Part shown: piece by piece, positions 19,758 to 29,605 of the stretch
Position numbering within the stretch: position 1 is the first letter of the stretch
How the letters are laid out: each line of letters starts with the position of its first letter
Origin: Sulfitobacter sp. HNIBRBA3233
GTDB taxonomy: Bacteria; Pseudomonadota; Alphaproteobacteria; Rhodobacterales; Rhodobacteraceae
Assembly: GCF_040149665.1 (NCBI RefSeq)
Contig: NZ_JBEFLP010000001.1
Location: forward strand, 1,178,001 to 1,242,000
Length of the DNA stretch: 64,000 nt
Direction: 5' to 3'
Program-made: the position numbers and the translations under genes
Notes under the pieces: model-generated
The model's input: only the letters and a program-made list of their open reading frames with translations
What the model was told of the DNA's origin: nothing
Database searches by the model: none

Positions 19758-20927
19758 CTAGCCCTTGAGCGGCAAACGCCTTTCGACAAGCTCGGCAAAC
19801 CACGAACAGCCCGCCGGAATGGCATCGTCGTTGAAGTTGTACTGCGGGTGATGAACCATGGCCCCGCCCCCGTTGCCCAGCATGATATAGGCGCCGGGCC
19901 GCTCTTCCAGCATGTAGGAAAAATCCTCTCCCGCCATGATCGGAGAGGTGTTGCGGTCCACCCCGGGGCTGATCGCATCCGCGGCATCGGCGGCGTGGAC
20001 GGTTTCGGCCGCGTGGTTCATCGTGACAGGATAGCCACGGTCGTACTGGATATCGGCGCTGCAGCCATACGCGCGCGCGGTGTGGGTCACGATTTCGGTC
20101 AGACGGTTTTCGGCCAGATCCCGCACACCGGTGTCCAGCGTCCGGACTGTACCGCGCAAGAGGACCGTCTGCGGGATCACATTATGCGCATCGTTGTCGG
20201 ACCGGATCACGCAGGTCGACACGACCACCTGTTTGAGCGGATCGACATTGCGGCTGGCGATGGATTGCAGCGCGACAACCACATGCGCTGCGGCAAGGTT
20301 GGTATCGATCGCCTCGTGCGGGGCCGCCGCGTGGCCGCCCTTACCGGTCAGCACGATGTCAAAGAAATCGACCGCCGCCAGCAGCGCGCCCTCGCGGATC
20401 GCGAATTCGCCCACGGGGTATTCCGGCGCGTTGTGCAGGCCGTAGACTTCGTCGATGCCCCACCGCTCCATCAGGCCTTCGTCACACATCACCTTGCCGC
20501 CGCCGCCGCCTTCTTCGGCGGGTTGGAAGATCAGCACCACGCGCCCGTCGAAATTGCGGGTCTCGTTGAGGTACTGTGCCGCCCCCAGCAGGATCGCGGT
20601 ATGCCCGTCATGGCCGCAGGCATGCATCTTGCCCGGATGGGTAGAGGCATAATCGACGCCCGTCGCCTCGTGGATCGGCAGCGCGTCCATATCGGCACGC
20701 AGGCCGATGGTGCGCCCCGAGCCGTTCCCGCGCCCCTCGATCACCGCCACGATACCCGTCTCGGCAATGCCGGTGGTGATGTCGGTGATGCCGAAACTGC
20801 GCAGCTTTTCGGCGACAAAGGCGCTGGTCTTGGGCAGATCGAACTGCAATTCGGGGATCGTATGCAAATGGCGACGCCAGGCGGTGATATCGGCGTGACG
20901 TTCGGCAAAGCTGTTGCGGATGGGCAT
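19758..20927 (-). CDS. M20-family amidohydrolase (hippurate hydrolase-like), copy 2
   Basis: 389 residues with the same motif set as its neighbour: RADMDALPIHE, MHACGHDGHTAILLGAA, FQPAEEGGGGGKVM, YGLHNAPEYP and IMAGEDFSYMLEERPGAY. The two copies diverge most in the lid domain (residues about 180-290), which shapes substrate choice. This suggests related but distinct substrates. It starts 11 bp after the stop of the FAD oxidoreductase gene, so it is in the operon. An 78-bp gap separates it from copy 1. Confidence 0.9.
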   Translation of the reverse strand: MPIRNSFAERHADITAWRRHLHTIPELQFDLPKTSAFVAEKLRSFGITDITTGIAETGIVAVIEGRGNGSGRTIGLRADMDALPIHEATGVDYASTHPGKMHACGHDGHTAILLGAAQYLNETRNFDGRVVLIFQPAEEGGGGGKVMCDEGLMERWGIDEVYGLHNAPEYPVGEFAIREGALLAAVDFFDIVLTGKGGHAAAPHEAIDTNLAAAHVVVALQSIASRNVDPLKQVVVSTCVIRSDNDAHNVIPQTVLLRGTVRTLDTGVRDLAENRLTEIVTHTARAYGCSADIQYDRGYPVTMNHAAETVHAADAADAISPGVDRNTSPIMAGEDFSYMLEERPGAYIMLGNGGGAMVHHPQYNFNDDAIPAGCSWFAELVERRLPLKG

Positions 20928-20938
20928 GGAAATCTCCT

Positions 20939-22282
20939 TCAGACGTCGGGACCAAGCACGATGGGGGAGCCATCGGAAAAGCGGTTATAGCGGAACCGCG
21001 TCAGATCGTGACCCGGATCACGACCGGCGGCAAGATCGGCAAGGATCCGGCCCATCGCAGGGCCAATGCCAAAGCCGTGGCCGCTCATCCCAGTGCCGAC
21101 GATCAGGCCGGGCAGCGGCGCGTGATCGACCACCGGCACAACGTCGGGCATCGTGTCGATCATGCCGGCCCAAGTCGCGCGCAGCCTGACCGTCCCGAGA
21201 TGCGGAAACAGATCCTGAAAACGCCGGCGCAACCGCTCCATCCGGCGCTTGTCCGGCTTCGGATCGAGAATGCGCATCCGCTCGAACGGGCTCTGAGCAT
21301 CGCCAGACCACCGCCGGCGGGTGCCCCAGGCGTCGGGAAAGCCCGCTGGTGCCACCGGTTTGAGCCGCGCGAAGAACGGATCGGCACGCAGCTGCGGCAG
21401 GTATTTCAAAAGCGCGCGGAAGGCATCCGGACCGATATAGAGGTCCGGCCCGAATCCCGGCGCAAGGGTAAAGCCGCCATCGGCTCGCCGCCGGAATGCC
21501 ACCCCCGGAACCGATGCCGCCGCGGTGCCGACATCGGGCAGCCGTTCTGTCGCCGCGACCTGACTGCGCACCGAAAGCTGCGGCAGGCCCAGCCCGTGAT
21601 TGCGCAAGAACAGCGACGACCAAGCGCCGCCAGCCAGCACCACGCGCGGCGCGCGGATACGCCCGCGTTCGGTAACCACACCGGCCACGGCCCCCGCCGC
21701 GATATCGAGGCAACGCACCGCGCAGTGCTCGACGATCGTGACACCCTCGCGATGCGCGATTTCTGCCAGTGCTGGCACGGCGACCCAAGGCTCCGCGCGC
21801 AGATCGGACGGCGTATGCAGCCCGCCCTTGGCCTGAAACGTCATGCCGGGATACATCGCGGCCACGTCCGTCTCGCTCAGCAGGCGACTGTCGAGGCCGT
21901 TTGCCCGCGCGTGCGGCAGCCATGCCTCATATCCGGCCAGTGCTTTTTCGTCGCGCGCCAGATAGGTGACCCCTGCCCGCGTCAGGCCGATTTCGGCGTT
22001 GGTTTCCCGCGCGAGGCTCTGCCACAGGCGGTTCGCCTCGACCATGATCGGCAATTCGGCAGGGTCGCGGCCCTGCTGGCGGATCCAGCCCCAGTTGCGG
22101 CTTGACTGTTCGGCGGCCACCAGCCCCTTTTCCAGCAGCACCACACGCGCGCCGCCACGGGCCGCATAAAGCGCCGTGCAAACGCCGATCACGCCCCCGC
22201 CAATGACCACCAGATCGGCGTCCTGCGGCAGATCGGGGGTATAGCGCGGTGGCTGATCCGCGGTGATCGGAAAGCCGGCCAT
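20939..22282 (-). CDS. DadA/DAO-family FAD-dependent oxidoreductase
   Basis: 447 residues from the ATG at 22282; the frame is open far upstream inside argE, but that part is not protein-like. The Rossmann FAD site is at about residues 20-50 (VVIGGGVIGVCTALYAARGGARVVLLEKG), then SRNWGWIRQQGRDPAELP, which resembles sites for covalent or tight FAD in sarcosine/D-amino-acid oxidoreductases, and a C-terminal GTGMSGHGFGIGPAMGRILADL dinucleotide-closing motif. It likely oxidises a D-amino acid or N-alkyl amino acid released by the neighbouring hydrolases (inference). It starts 13 bp after the argE-like gene. Confidence 0.87.
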   Translation of the reverse strand: MAGFPITADQPPRYTPDLPQDADLVVIGGGVIGVCTALYAARGGARVVLLEKGLVAAEQSSRNWGWIRQQGRDPAELPIMVEANRLWQSLARETNAEIGLTRAGVTYLARDEKALAGYEAWLPHARANGLDSRLLSETDVAAMYPGMTFQAKGGLHTPSDLRAEPWVAVPALAEIAHREGVTIVEHCAVRCLDIAAGAVAGVVTERGRIRAPRVVLAGGAWSSLFLRNHGLGLPQLSVRSQVAATERLPDVGTAAASVPGVAFRRRADGGFTLAPGFGPDLYIGPDAFRALLKYLPQLRADPFFARLKPVAPAGFPDAWGTRRRWSGDAQSPFERMRILDPKPDKRRMERLRRRFQDLFPHLGTVRLRATWAGMIDTMPDVVPVVDHAPLPGLIVGTGMSGHGFGIGPAMGRILADLAAGRDPGHDLTRFRYNRFSDGSPIVLGPDV

Positions 22283-22295
22283 CAGCGCGCTGCTT

Positions 22296-23459
22296 CTATA
22301 GACACAGCCGGTCAACGAGTTTGCGCATGAAATCATGGCCCGCGTTGAACTGCGACACTTCGATGAATTCGTTCGGCTGGTGTGCCTGCGCGATATCGCC
22401 GGGACCGCAGACCACGGCGGAATAGCCCGCTTCCTGGAATTGCCCGGCCTCGGTGCCGTAGCTAACCTTGTGGCTGGCGTTGTCTCCGGTGATCTGGCGG
22501 ACCAGTGTTTCGGCCTCGCCTTCGTCTTCCGGCTGGAGCGCGGGCACATCGAAACGCGGCGTGATTTCGATTCGCGTATCCGCCACCACGTCCTGCATCG
22601 CGGCTTCGACCTCGCGCACCTTTTCCAGATAGGCGCTGGCCCATGCATCCTTGTTCTCGCCGGGCACAACACGGAAATCCATGGCGAAGTGGCAATCCTT
22701 CGCGGTGATGTTATGCGCCGTCCCGCCCGAGATCATGCCGACATGGCAGGTGGTGAACGGCGGATCGAACATCGCGGCAAGATCACTCGGCTTGGCCTCC
22801 ATGTTCTCGGTATTGCGCGCGTTGGCCCACTCGATCAGCTTGGCGCCCGCCATGATCGCATTCACGCCCGTGTGCAGCAGCGACGAATGAACCTCGAACC
22901 CGACGACGTGGGTGTTGAAACCGATGCCGCCCTTGTGGCCGGTCACCGCCTGCAGGCTCGATGGTTCGCCGACAATCACGGCAGAGCCTTTCGGCACCAC
23001 GCCCTGCATGGCCTCGATCATCGGAGGCGCGCCGGTGCAGCCGACTTCCTCGTCAAAGCTGAAGGCGATCTGCAGCGGGCGTTTGACCCCGGCATATTTC
23101 GCCTCCACCAGCGCCCAGAGGGCGAGCGCGTCGAAGCCCTTCATGTCGCAGGTGCCGCGGCCATAGTATTTTCCGTCGCGTTCCACGACGCTGAACGGGT
23201 CGCTGTCCCACGGCTGGCCATCGACGGGAACCACATCGGTATGGCCCGAAAGCACGATCGCGCCGTCCTCTTGCGGGCCGACATGGGCAAACAGCGCGTG
23301 TTTGGGCTGGTCGGGGTCGATGTAGCGGTGCGCGGTGATGCCGTGCCCGTCCAGATAGTCGCTGACCCAGTCGACCAGAGGAATGTTGGTGTCCCGCGAC
23401 ACGGTCGGAAAGCTGACGAGTTTCTCCATCAACTCGAACGGAGAGAGGCGCGCAGACAT
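22296..23459 (-). CDS. argE: M20-family acetylornithine deacetylase-like (ArgE)
   Basis: 387 residues. Metallopeptidase M20A/ArgE pattern: ALFAHVGPQEDGAIVLSGHTDVVPVDGQPWDSDPF, YGRGTCDMKGFDALAL, FDEEVGCTGAPPMIE (catalytic Glu) and GEPSSLQAVTGHKGG. It deacylates N2-acetylornithine or related N-acetyl amino acids. Since it sits inside a peptide-transport and amidohydrolase operon rather than with arginine genes, a catabolic deacylase role is as likely as arginine synthesis. A 17-bp gap follows the ABC ATPase gene. Confidence 0.88.
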   Translation of the reverse strand: MSARLSPFELMEKLVSFPTVSRDTNIPLVDWVSDYLDGHGITAHRYIDPDQPKHALFAHVGPQEDGAIVLSGHTDVVPVDGQPWDSDPFSVVERDGKYYGRGTCDMKGFDALALWALVEAKYAGVKRPLQIAFSFDEEVGCTGAPPMIEAMQGVVPKGSAVIVGEPSSLQAVTGHKGGIGFNTHVVGFEVHSSLLHTGVNAIMAGAKLIEWANARNTENMEAKPSDLAAMFDPPFTTCHVGMISGGTAHNITAKDCHFAMDFRVVPGENKDAWASAYLEKVREVEAAMQDVVADTRIEITPRFDVPALQPEDEGEAETLVRQITGDNASHKVSYGTEAGQFQEAGYSAVVCGPGDIAQAHQPNEFIEVSQFNAGHDFMRKLVDRLCL

Positions 23460-23476
23460 AGATGTATCCTTACTGG

Positions 23477-25309
23477 TTAATAGCCGCTGTCGGTGATCAG
23501 AACCTTGTGGCCCGGCGCGACCTCGCGGTAGACGCTTGGTTCGGGATCGTATCCGACCGGATGAATGGGCGACGGTATCGGTTTGAAATTCAGCTCTTTT
23601 TCCGATTTGCGCTTGCGCGGATCCGCGATTGGAACCGCTTTCATCAGGGCCTGCGTATAGGGGTGCTGCGGATTTTCGAACACCGCGCGGCGCGGTCCGA
23701 GCTCGACGATCCGGCCAAGGTACATCACGCCGACATAGTGGCTGACCCGCTCTACCACAGCCATGTCGTGGCTGATGAACAGAAAGCTCAGCTGCATTTC
23801 GGCCTGAAGCTCCATCATCAGGTTCAGTACCTGCGCCTGCACCGAGACATCCAGCGCCGATACGGCCTCGTCCGCGATGATCAGTTTCGGGTTCAGCGCG
23901 AGGGCGCGCGCGATGGCGACACGCTGGCGCTGGCCCCCCGACAGTTCGTGCGGATAGCGGCGCATGAAACTGCGAGGCAGCTCGACACGGTCAAACAGCA
24001 TCTCGACCCGCTTGGCGATATCGCCGCCTTTCAGCGTGGCGTAGTTGTGGATCGGCTCGGCCACCTGATCGGACAGGTTCATCTGCGGGTTCAGCGAGGC
24101 AAAGGGATCCTGAAAGATCATCTGCATGTCCAGCCGCGCCGTGCGCAGGTCGCGCTGGTTGAGCGCCATGATGTCCTTGCCATCCAGATCGACTGCGCCG
24201 GACATCGGCTCTACCAGTCGCAGGATCGACCGACCTGCGGTGGATTTACCGCACCCCGATTCCCCGACCAGCGACAGGGTCTGGCCCTTGTTGATCTCGA
24301 ACGACAGATCCTCGACCGCGTGGACATTCGCAACCGTGCGGCGCAGCAATCCACCGGTCACCGGGAAGCGCGTCGTCAGGTTGCTGACCGTCAGCAGCGT
24401 CTGGTCGGTGCCCTTGATCGGCTTGATCTCGTTCTTTTCGCTGCCCAGCAGCTTCATCGGTTCGGGATAATCCTTGCCGGTCATCTCGCCCAGCTTGGGC
24501 ACCGCGGCCAGCAGCGCCTTCGTGTAGGCGTGTTGGGGGTTTTCGAAAATCTGTTCGACGGGCCCCTCTTCCACCTTGTTGCCGCGGAACATGACGACCA
24601 CACGGTCGGCCATCTGCGCCACAACGGCCATATCATGGGTGATGAACATCACGGCGGTGCCGGTCTCGCGCTTGAGCCGGTCGATCAGGGCCAGAATCTC
24701 GGCCTGGATCGTCACATCCAGCGCGGTAGTGGGTTCGTCCGCGATCAGCAGGCGCGGCTCGCAGGCCAGCGCCATGGCGATCACGACCCGCTGGCGCATG
24801 CCCCCCGACAGCTCGTGAGGATACTGCTCGAGCCGCTTTTCCGGCTCGGGGATACGCACCTGTTTCATCAACTCCAGCGCACGCGCCTCGGCTTGCGATT
24901 TGCTCATCTTCTTGTGCAGGCGCAGACCTTCGGTCAACTGCTTGCCGACCGTGAACACGGGGTTCAGGGCGGTCATCGGCTCCTGAAAGATCATCCCGAT
25001 CTCGTTGCCGCGGATACCGCGCATCTTGTCCTGCGGTGTCGCGCCGAGATCGATCTGGGTGCCGCCCGCGCGTTCGAACAACAGCTTGCCCCCGGCGATT
25101 TCGCCACCGCCGAATTCGACCAGCCGCATCAGCGACAGCGACGAGACCGATTTACCGGAACCGGATTCGCCAACCACGCAGACAGTCTCGCCCGGGTTGA
25201 TGCTGAATGACACATCCTCGACGCCGACAACGGGGCCGTCCTTGGTCTGAAACTCGACCCTGAGGTTCTCGATCCGTGCGATCGGTCCCTTCGGCGCTTG
25301 ATCCAGCAT
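23477..25309 (-). CDS. Dipeptide ABC transporter ATP-binding protein, DppD-DppF fusion
   Basis: 610 residues with two complete ABC ATPase domains in tandem. Domain 1 has Walker A GESGSGKS, signature [15 protein letters not shown] and Walker [10 protein letters not shown]. Domain 2 has Walker A GESGCGKS, signature [15 protein letters not shown] and LIIADEAVS. Each domain ends with the DppD/OppD C-terminal motif ([14 protein letters not shown] and [13 protein letters not shown]). It powers import of peptides or similar compounds by the permeases encoded divergently at 27467-29528. Single-chain fusions of DppD and DppF are common in this bacterial group. It is the first gene of the minus-strand arm. 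Confidence 0.94.
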   Translation of the reverse strand: MLDQAPKGPIARIENLRVEFQTKDGPVVGVEDVSFSINPGETVCVVGESGSGKSVSSLSLMRLVEFGGGEIAGGKLLFERAGGTQIDLGATPQDKMRGIRGNEIGMIFQEPMTALNPVFTVGKQLTEGLRLHKKMSKSQAEARALELMKQVRIPEPEKRLEQYPHELSGGMRQRVVIAMALACEPRLLIADEPTTALDVTIQAEILALIDRLKRETGTAVMFITHDMAVVAQMADRVVVMFRGNKVEEGPVEQIFENPQHAYTKALLAAVPKLGEMTGKDYPEPMKLLGSEKNEIKPIKGTDQTLLTVSNLTTRFPVTGGLLRRTVANVHAVEDLSFEINKGQTLSLVGESGCGKSTAGRSILRLVEPMSGAVDLDGKDIMALNQRDLRTARLDMQMIFQDPFASLNPQMNLSDQVAEPIHNYATLKGGDIAKRVEMLFDRVELPRSFMRRYPHELSGGQRQRVAIARALALNPKLIIADEAVSALDVSVQAQVLNLMMELQAEMQLSFLFISHDMAVVERVSHYVGVMYLGRIVELGPRRAVFENPQHPYTQALMKAVPIADPRKRKSEKELNFKPIPSPIHPVGYDPEPSVYREVAPGHKVLITDSGY

Positions 25310-25521
25310 AACTGTCCTCTCAGATGGGGGTGCTGCCGCACGCTAAGCCGAAGCCGCAGCGGCGTCAAACAGGACCGTACCCCTTTCGACCCGACACGGA
25401 ACTTCACCCGCGAAAGCTGCCCGGAATTTCGGCTTGCCCGGCGCGGCAGTGGGGTTGCAATTTTTACCGGTTGTGGTTCTATCCCGCCACGCGCTTTGGG
25501 GATGCCGCGACTGCCATGTCA

Positions 25522-25538
25522 ATTTACCTTAGGTAAAT
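25522..25538. promoter_or_regulatory. Perfect 17-base palindrome in the divergent control region of the peptide locus
   Basis: ATTTACCT-T-AGGTAAAT: 8-bp perfect arms around one central T, in the 334-bp gap (25310-25643) between the ATPase gene (-) and the binding-protein gene (+). The element is AT-rich in GC-rich surroundings, about 105 bp before the binding-protein start. It is the likely operator for both arms. The regulator is not in the window. I see no other gene in the gap. Confidence 0.6.
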
Positions 25539-25643
25539 CAACACGATGGCAGGCGTTGTTATTTCCGGAGGAGTGAAGCCAAAACCAAGCCCGGTGTACC
25601 GGGTGGTCCGACACCGATACGTGTGTCCAACAAGGAGTACGCA

Positions 25644-27365
25644 ATGTCTTTGAAATCAACCCTAATGGGCGCTGTCGCACTAGCGGCGCTTGCACCCATG
25701 GCCATCGCGGATGGTCACGAGGGCGAGCGCGGCCGTGACGGTCAGCTCAACATCATCTACTGGCAAGCGCCATCGATCCTGAACCCCTACCTCTCCGGCG
25801 GGACAAAGGACCTCGAATCGGCATCGCTGGTCATCGAGCCTCTGGGCCGTTACGACGAAACCGGTGCGCTGGTTCCGTATCTTGCCGCCGAAATCCCGAC
25901 CGTTGAAAACGGCGGCGTGAGCGAAGACCTCAAGTCGATCACGTGGAAGCTGAAAGAGGGCCTCGTTTGGTCCGATGGCACGCCCGTCACATCGGCAGAC
26001 GTGAAATTCACCGCCGATTACTGCATGCACCCAGAAGGCGGCTGCGCGCAGGGATCGAAATTTGACGGCGTCGAATCCGTTGAGGTCGTCGACGACCTGA
26101 CGGTCACCGTCAACTTCTCCGAAGCCAAGCCGAACCCCTACGGCCCGTTCATGGGCGCTCAGTCCCCCATCATTCAGGCCGCACAGTTCGCTGACTGCCT
26201 TGGCGCGAAAGCACCCGAGTGCACCGAAGCCAACTTCTCGCCCATCGGGACAGGCCCCTTCGTGGTCACCGATTTCCGTCCGAACGACGTGATCCAGATG
26301 GAAGCCAACGAAAACTTCCGTGAAGAAGGCAAACCCGCCTTCGCATCGCTGACGTTCAAAGGTGGCGGCGACGCGACCGCCGCTGGCCGTGCCGTCATGG
26401 AAACCGGCGAATTCGACTATGCCTGGAACATGCAGCTGGCCCCCGACGTGCTGGCGAACATGGCCGAAGGCGGCAAGGGCAAGCCGATCTCGGCGTTCGG
26501 CACATTGGTCGAGCGGATCGAGATGAACCTGACAGACCCGTCGCCCGATCTGCCCGAAGGCGAGCGTTCGACCGTTGCACACCCGCACCCGATCCTGTCG
26601 GACGAGCGTGTACGCCGCGCGCTGTCGATGGCAATCGACCGCGAACTGCTGGTCGAAGTCGGTTACGGTCAGGCAGGTCGCCCGACATGTAACCTCGTGC
26701 CAGCGCCCGCGCTTTACGCGTCCGACAACACCGAGTGCCTGACACAGGATCTGGACGGCGCCCGCGCGCTTCTGGAAGAAGCCGGCTGGACCGACACCGA
26801 CGGTGACGGCGTGCGCGAAAAGGACGGCATGGAACTTTCCCTGCTGTACCAGACATCGACCAACGCCGTGCGTCAGGATTTCCAGGCGCTGATCAAGGAT
26901 TGGTGGAGCCAGATCGGTGTTGAAACCGAGTTGCGCAACCTCGACGCCTCCGTGTTCTTCGGTGGTGACCCCGGTTCGCCCGACACGTTCCAGAAGTTCT
27001 ATGCGGACGTTGAAATGTACGCCAACAACTTCGACGGCACAGACCCGCAGGCGTATCTGTCGGCCTACCGTTGCGGCAACGAGCCAAAGCCATCCAGCCA
27101 GTGGCAGGGTGAAAACATCAACCGCTTCTGCAACGAAGAGTACGATGCGCTGCTCGACGAACTGGCCCGCACGGGTGAGCTCGACAAGCGTGGCGAGATT
27201 GCCAAGCAGCTCAACGACATGATCACCAAGGACAGCATGACCATCGTGCCGCTCGTCGATCGTGGCCGTGTGTCCGCTGCATCCAACACTCTGGGTGGCG
27301 TTGTGCTCAATGTTTGGGACAGCGAACTGTGGAACGTCGCGGACTGGTACCGCATCAAGGAATAA
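25644..27365 (+). CDS. Periplasmic peptide-binding protein of ABC transporter (SBP family 5)
   Basis: 573 residues. The ATG at 25644 follows AAGGAG; the seven codons upstream are not needed. A Sec signal peptide (MSLKSTLMGAVALAALAPMAIA) is followed by the SBP_bac_5 core: WQAPSILNPYLSGGTKD, SDGTPVTSADVKFTADY, DERVRRALSMAIDRELLVEVGYG and ALLEEAGWTDTDGDGVREKDG. Codon use is less GC-extreme than neighbours, with many Asn/Lys codons, as in highly expressed binding proteins. It captures a peptide or amide-containing substrate. It is first gene of the dpp-like operon, followed by a stable stem-loop before the permeases. Confidence 0.93.
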   Translation: MSLKSTLMGAVALAALAPMAIADGHEGERGRDGQLNIIYWQAPSILNPYLSGGTKDLESASLVIEPLGRYDETGALVPYLAAEIPTVENGGVSEDLKSITWKLKEGLVWSDGTPVTSADVKFTADYCMHPEGGCAQGSKFDGVESVEVVDDLTVTVNFSEAKPNPYGPFMGAQSPIIQAAQFADCLGAKAPECTEANFSPIGTGPFVVTDFRPNDVIQMEANENFREEGKPAFASLTFKGGGDATAAGRAVMETGEFDYAWNMQLAPDVLANMAEGGKGKPISAFGTLVERIEMNLTDPSPDLPEGERSTVAHPHPILSDERVRRALSMAIDRELLVEVGYGQAGRPTCNLVPAPALYASDNTECLTQDLDGARALLEEAGWTDTDGDGVREKDGMELSLLYQTSTNAVRQDFQALIKDWWSQIGVETELRNLDASVFFGGDPGSPDTFQKFYADVEMYANNFDGTDPQAYLSAYRCGNEPKPSSQWQGENINRFCNEEYDALLDELARTGELDKRGEIAKQLNDMITKDSMTIVPLVDRGRVSAASNTLGGVVLNVWDSELWNVADWYRIKE

Positions 27366-27405
27366 GGGTTGCGGCGGGCACGCGCCCGTCATAATCCTGA
27401 AACAT

Positions 27406-27429
27406 ACGGGCGGGGATTTCCCCGCCCGT
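27406..27429 (+). promoter_or_regulatory. Intercistronic stem-loop after the binding-protein gene
   Basis: ACGGGCGGGG and CCCCGCCCGT form a perfect 10-bp stem with a four-base loop (ATTT), between the binding-protein stop and the permease start. There is no T run. Such hairpins typically protect the 3' end of binding-protein mRNA and lower permease expression; that role here is inferred. Confidence 0.65.
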
Positions 27430-27466
27430 GCCATACCTGAAGACTGCTTACCAAAGGCGCCGCCCG

Positions 27467-28526
<1,060 letters not shown>

Positions 28527-28534
<8 letters not shown>

Positions 28535-29528
28535 GCAAGCAACACCCGCAAGCCCCGTCGAAGCAGATATCGAAACCTTCGGCGCACTCGTCGACAAGGA
28601 ACCCTCTGCCCCGCCGCGCAGCCAGTGGAAGGACGTCTGGGACCAGTTCCGCAAGCACAAGGGCGCGGTGTTTGGTGGCGGCTTTCTGATCTTCATCACC
28701 CTTGCGGTGATCTTCGGGCCGTGGATCTGGCAGATCGAGCCGACCAAGCTTGATATCCGCAACAAGGACTGGCGTCCGGTCTATACGCTGCTGTGGAACA
28801 GCGACGTGAAGGCGGGATGGGCACATCCCTTCGGCACCGACCAGTTGGGCCGCGATATCCTCGCGCAGATGATCTACGGCGGGCGGGTGTCCATGGCCGT
28901 GGGCTGGGCCGCCATGGGTCTGGCGCTGTTCATCGGGACAGTGATCGGCGTCGCCGCCGGCTACTTCAAAAAGATGGACTTCTGGCTGATGCGCCTCACG
29001 GACCTGTTTCTGTCGTTGCCGATCCTGCCGCTGGTCCTGCTGGCCGTGACCCTCTTCCGCCAGCCGCTGACATCGGCCTTTGGCGGGCCCGAGGCGGGCA
29101 TGTTCGTACTGATCGTCGGCGTCATCGCCTTTACGTCATGGATGCAGACCGCGCGGATCGTGCGCGGCGACATTCTTGCCCTGAAAGAGCGCGAGTTCAT
29201 TCTTGCCGCACGCTCCATCGGCTCGACACCGGGCAAGATCATCCGCCGTCACCTGCTGCCCAACGTGATTTCGCCGATCATGGTGTCCGCAACGCTGGGG
29301 CTTGCGACCGCAATCATCACCGAAAGCGCGCTGTCGTTTCTGGGCGTCGGCTTCCCGTCGGACTTTCCCACCTGGGGCAAGCTTCTGGCCGATGCGGTGG
29401 ACCGGATGCAGGAATACCCCGAGCGTGTTCTGCTGCCCGGCATCCTGATCTCGCTGACGGTTCTGAGTGTGAACTACCTCGGCGACGGTCTGCGCGACGC
29501 GCTGGACCCGCGTATCCGCGGCCGTTGA
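28527..29528 (+). CDS. Dipeptide ABC transporter permease DppC-like
   Basis: 333 residues from the ATG at 28527, inside the end of the dppB-like gene. A long cytoplasmic N-terminus is followed by a first helix (GGGFLIFITLAVIFGPWIW), then FGTDQLGRDILAQMIYGGRVSM, the typical OppC/DppC motif, and the EAA loop EFILAARSIGSTPGKIIRRHLLPN. Second permease half of the importer. No ATPase gene follows because both nucleotide-binding domains are on the divergent arm at 23477-25309. Confidence 0.94.
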
Positions 29529-29533
29529 TCCCC

Positions 29534-29560
29534 TGCGGGCGCCCTGACGGGGTGCCCGCA
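29534..29560. terminator. Hairpin after the DppC-like gene
   Basis: TGCGGGC and GCCCGCA arms with an inner CCC/GGG extension and a four-base loop, in the 77-bp gap between the converging permease gene and DUF3422 gene. There is no T run on the plus side. Confidence 0.5.
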
Positions 29561-29605
29561 CCGGCAGGAACGGGCGCTGCGGCCTTCCGCGCTCTTTTGA
29601 CGGAC

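Noticed and set aside
20939..22672. 577-residue form of the FAD oxidoreductase
   Set aside because: The extra 130 N-terminal residues are antisense-like Arg/Ser-rich sequence overlapping the argE-like gene; the ATG at 22282 gives a normal family start.
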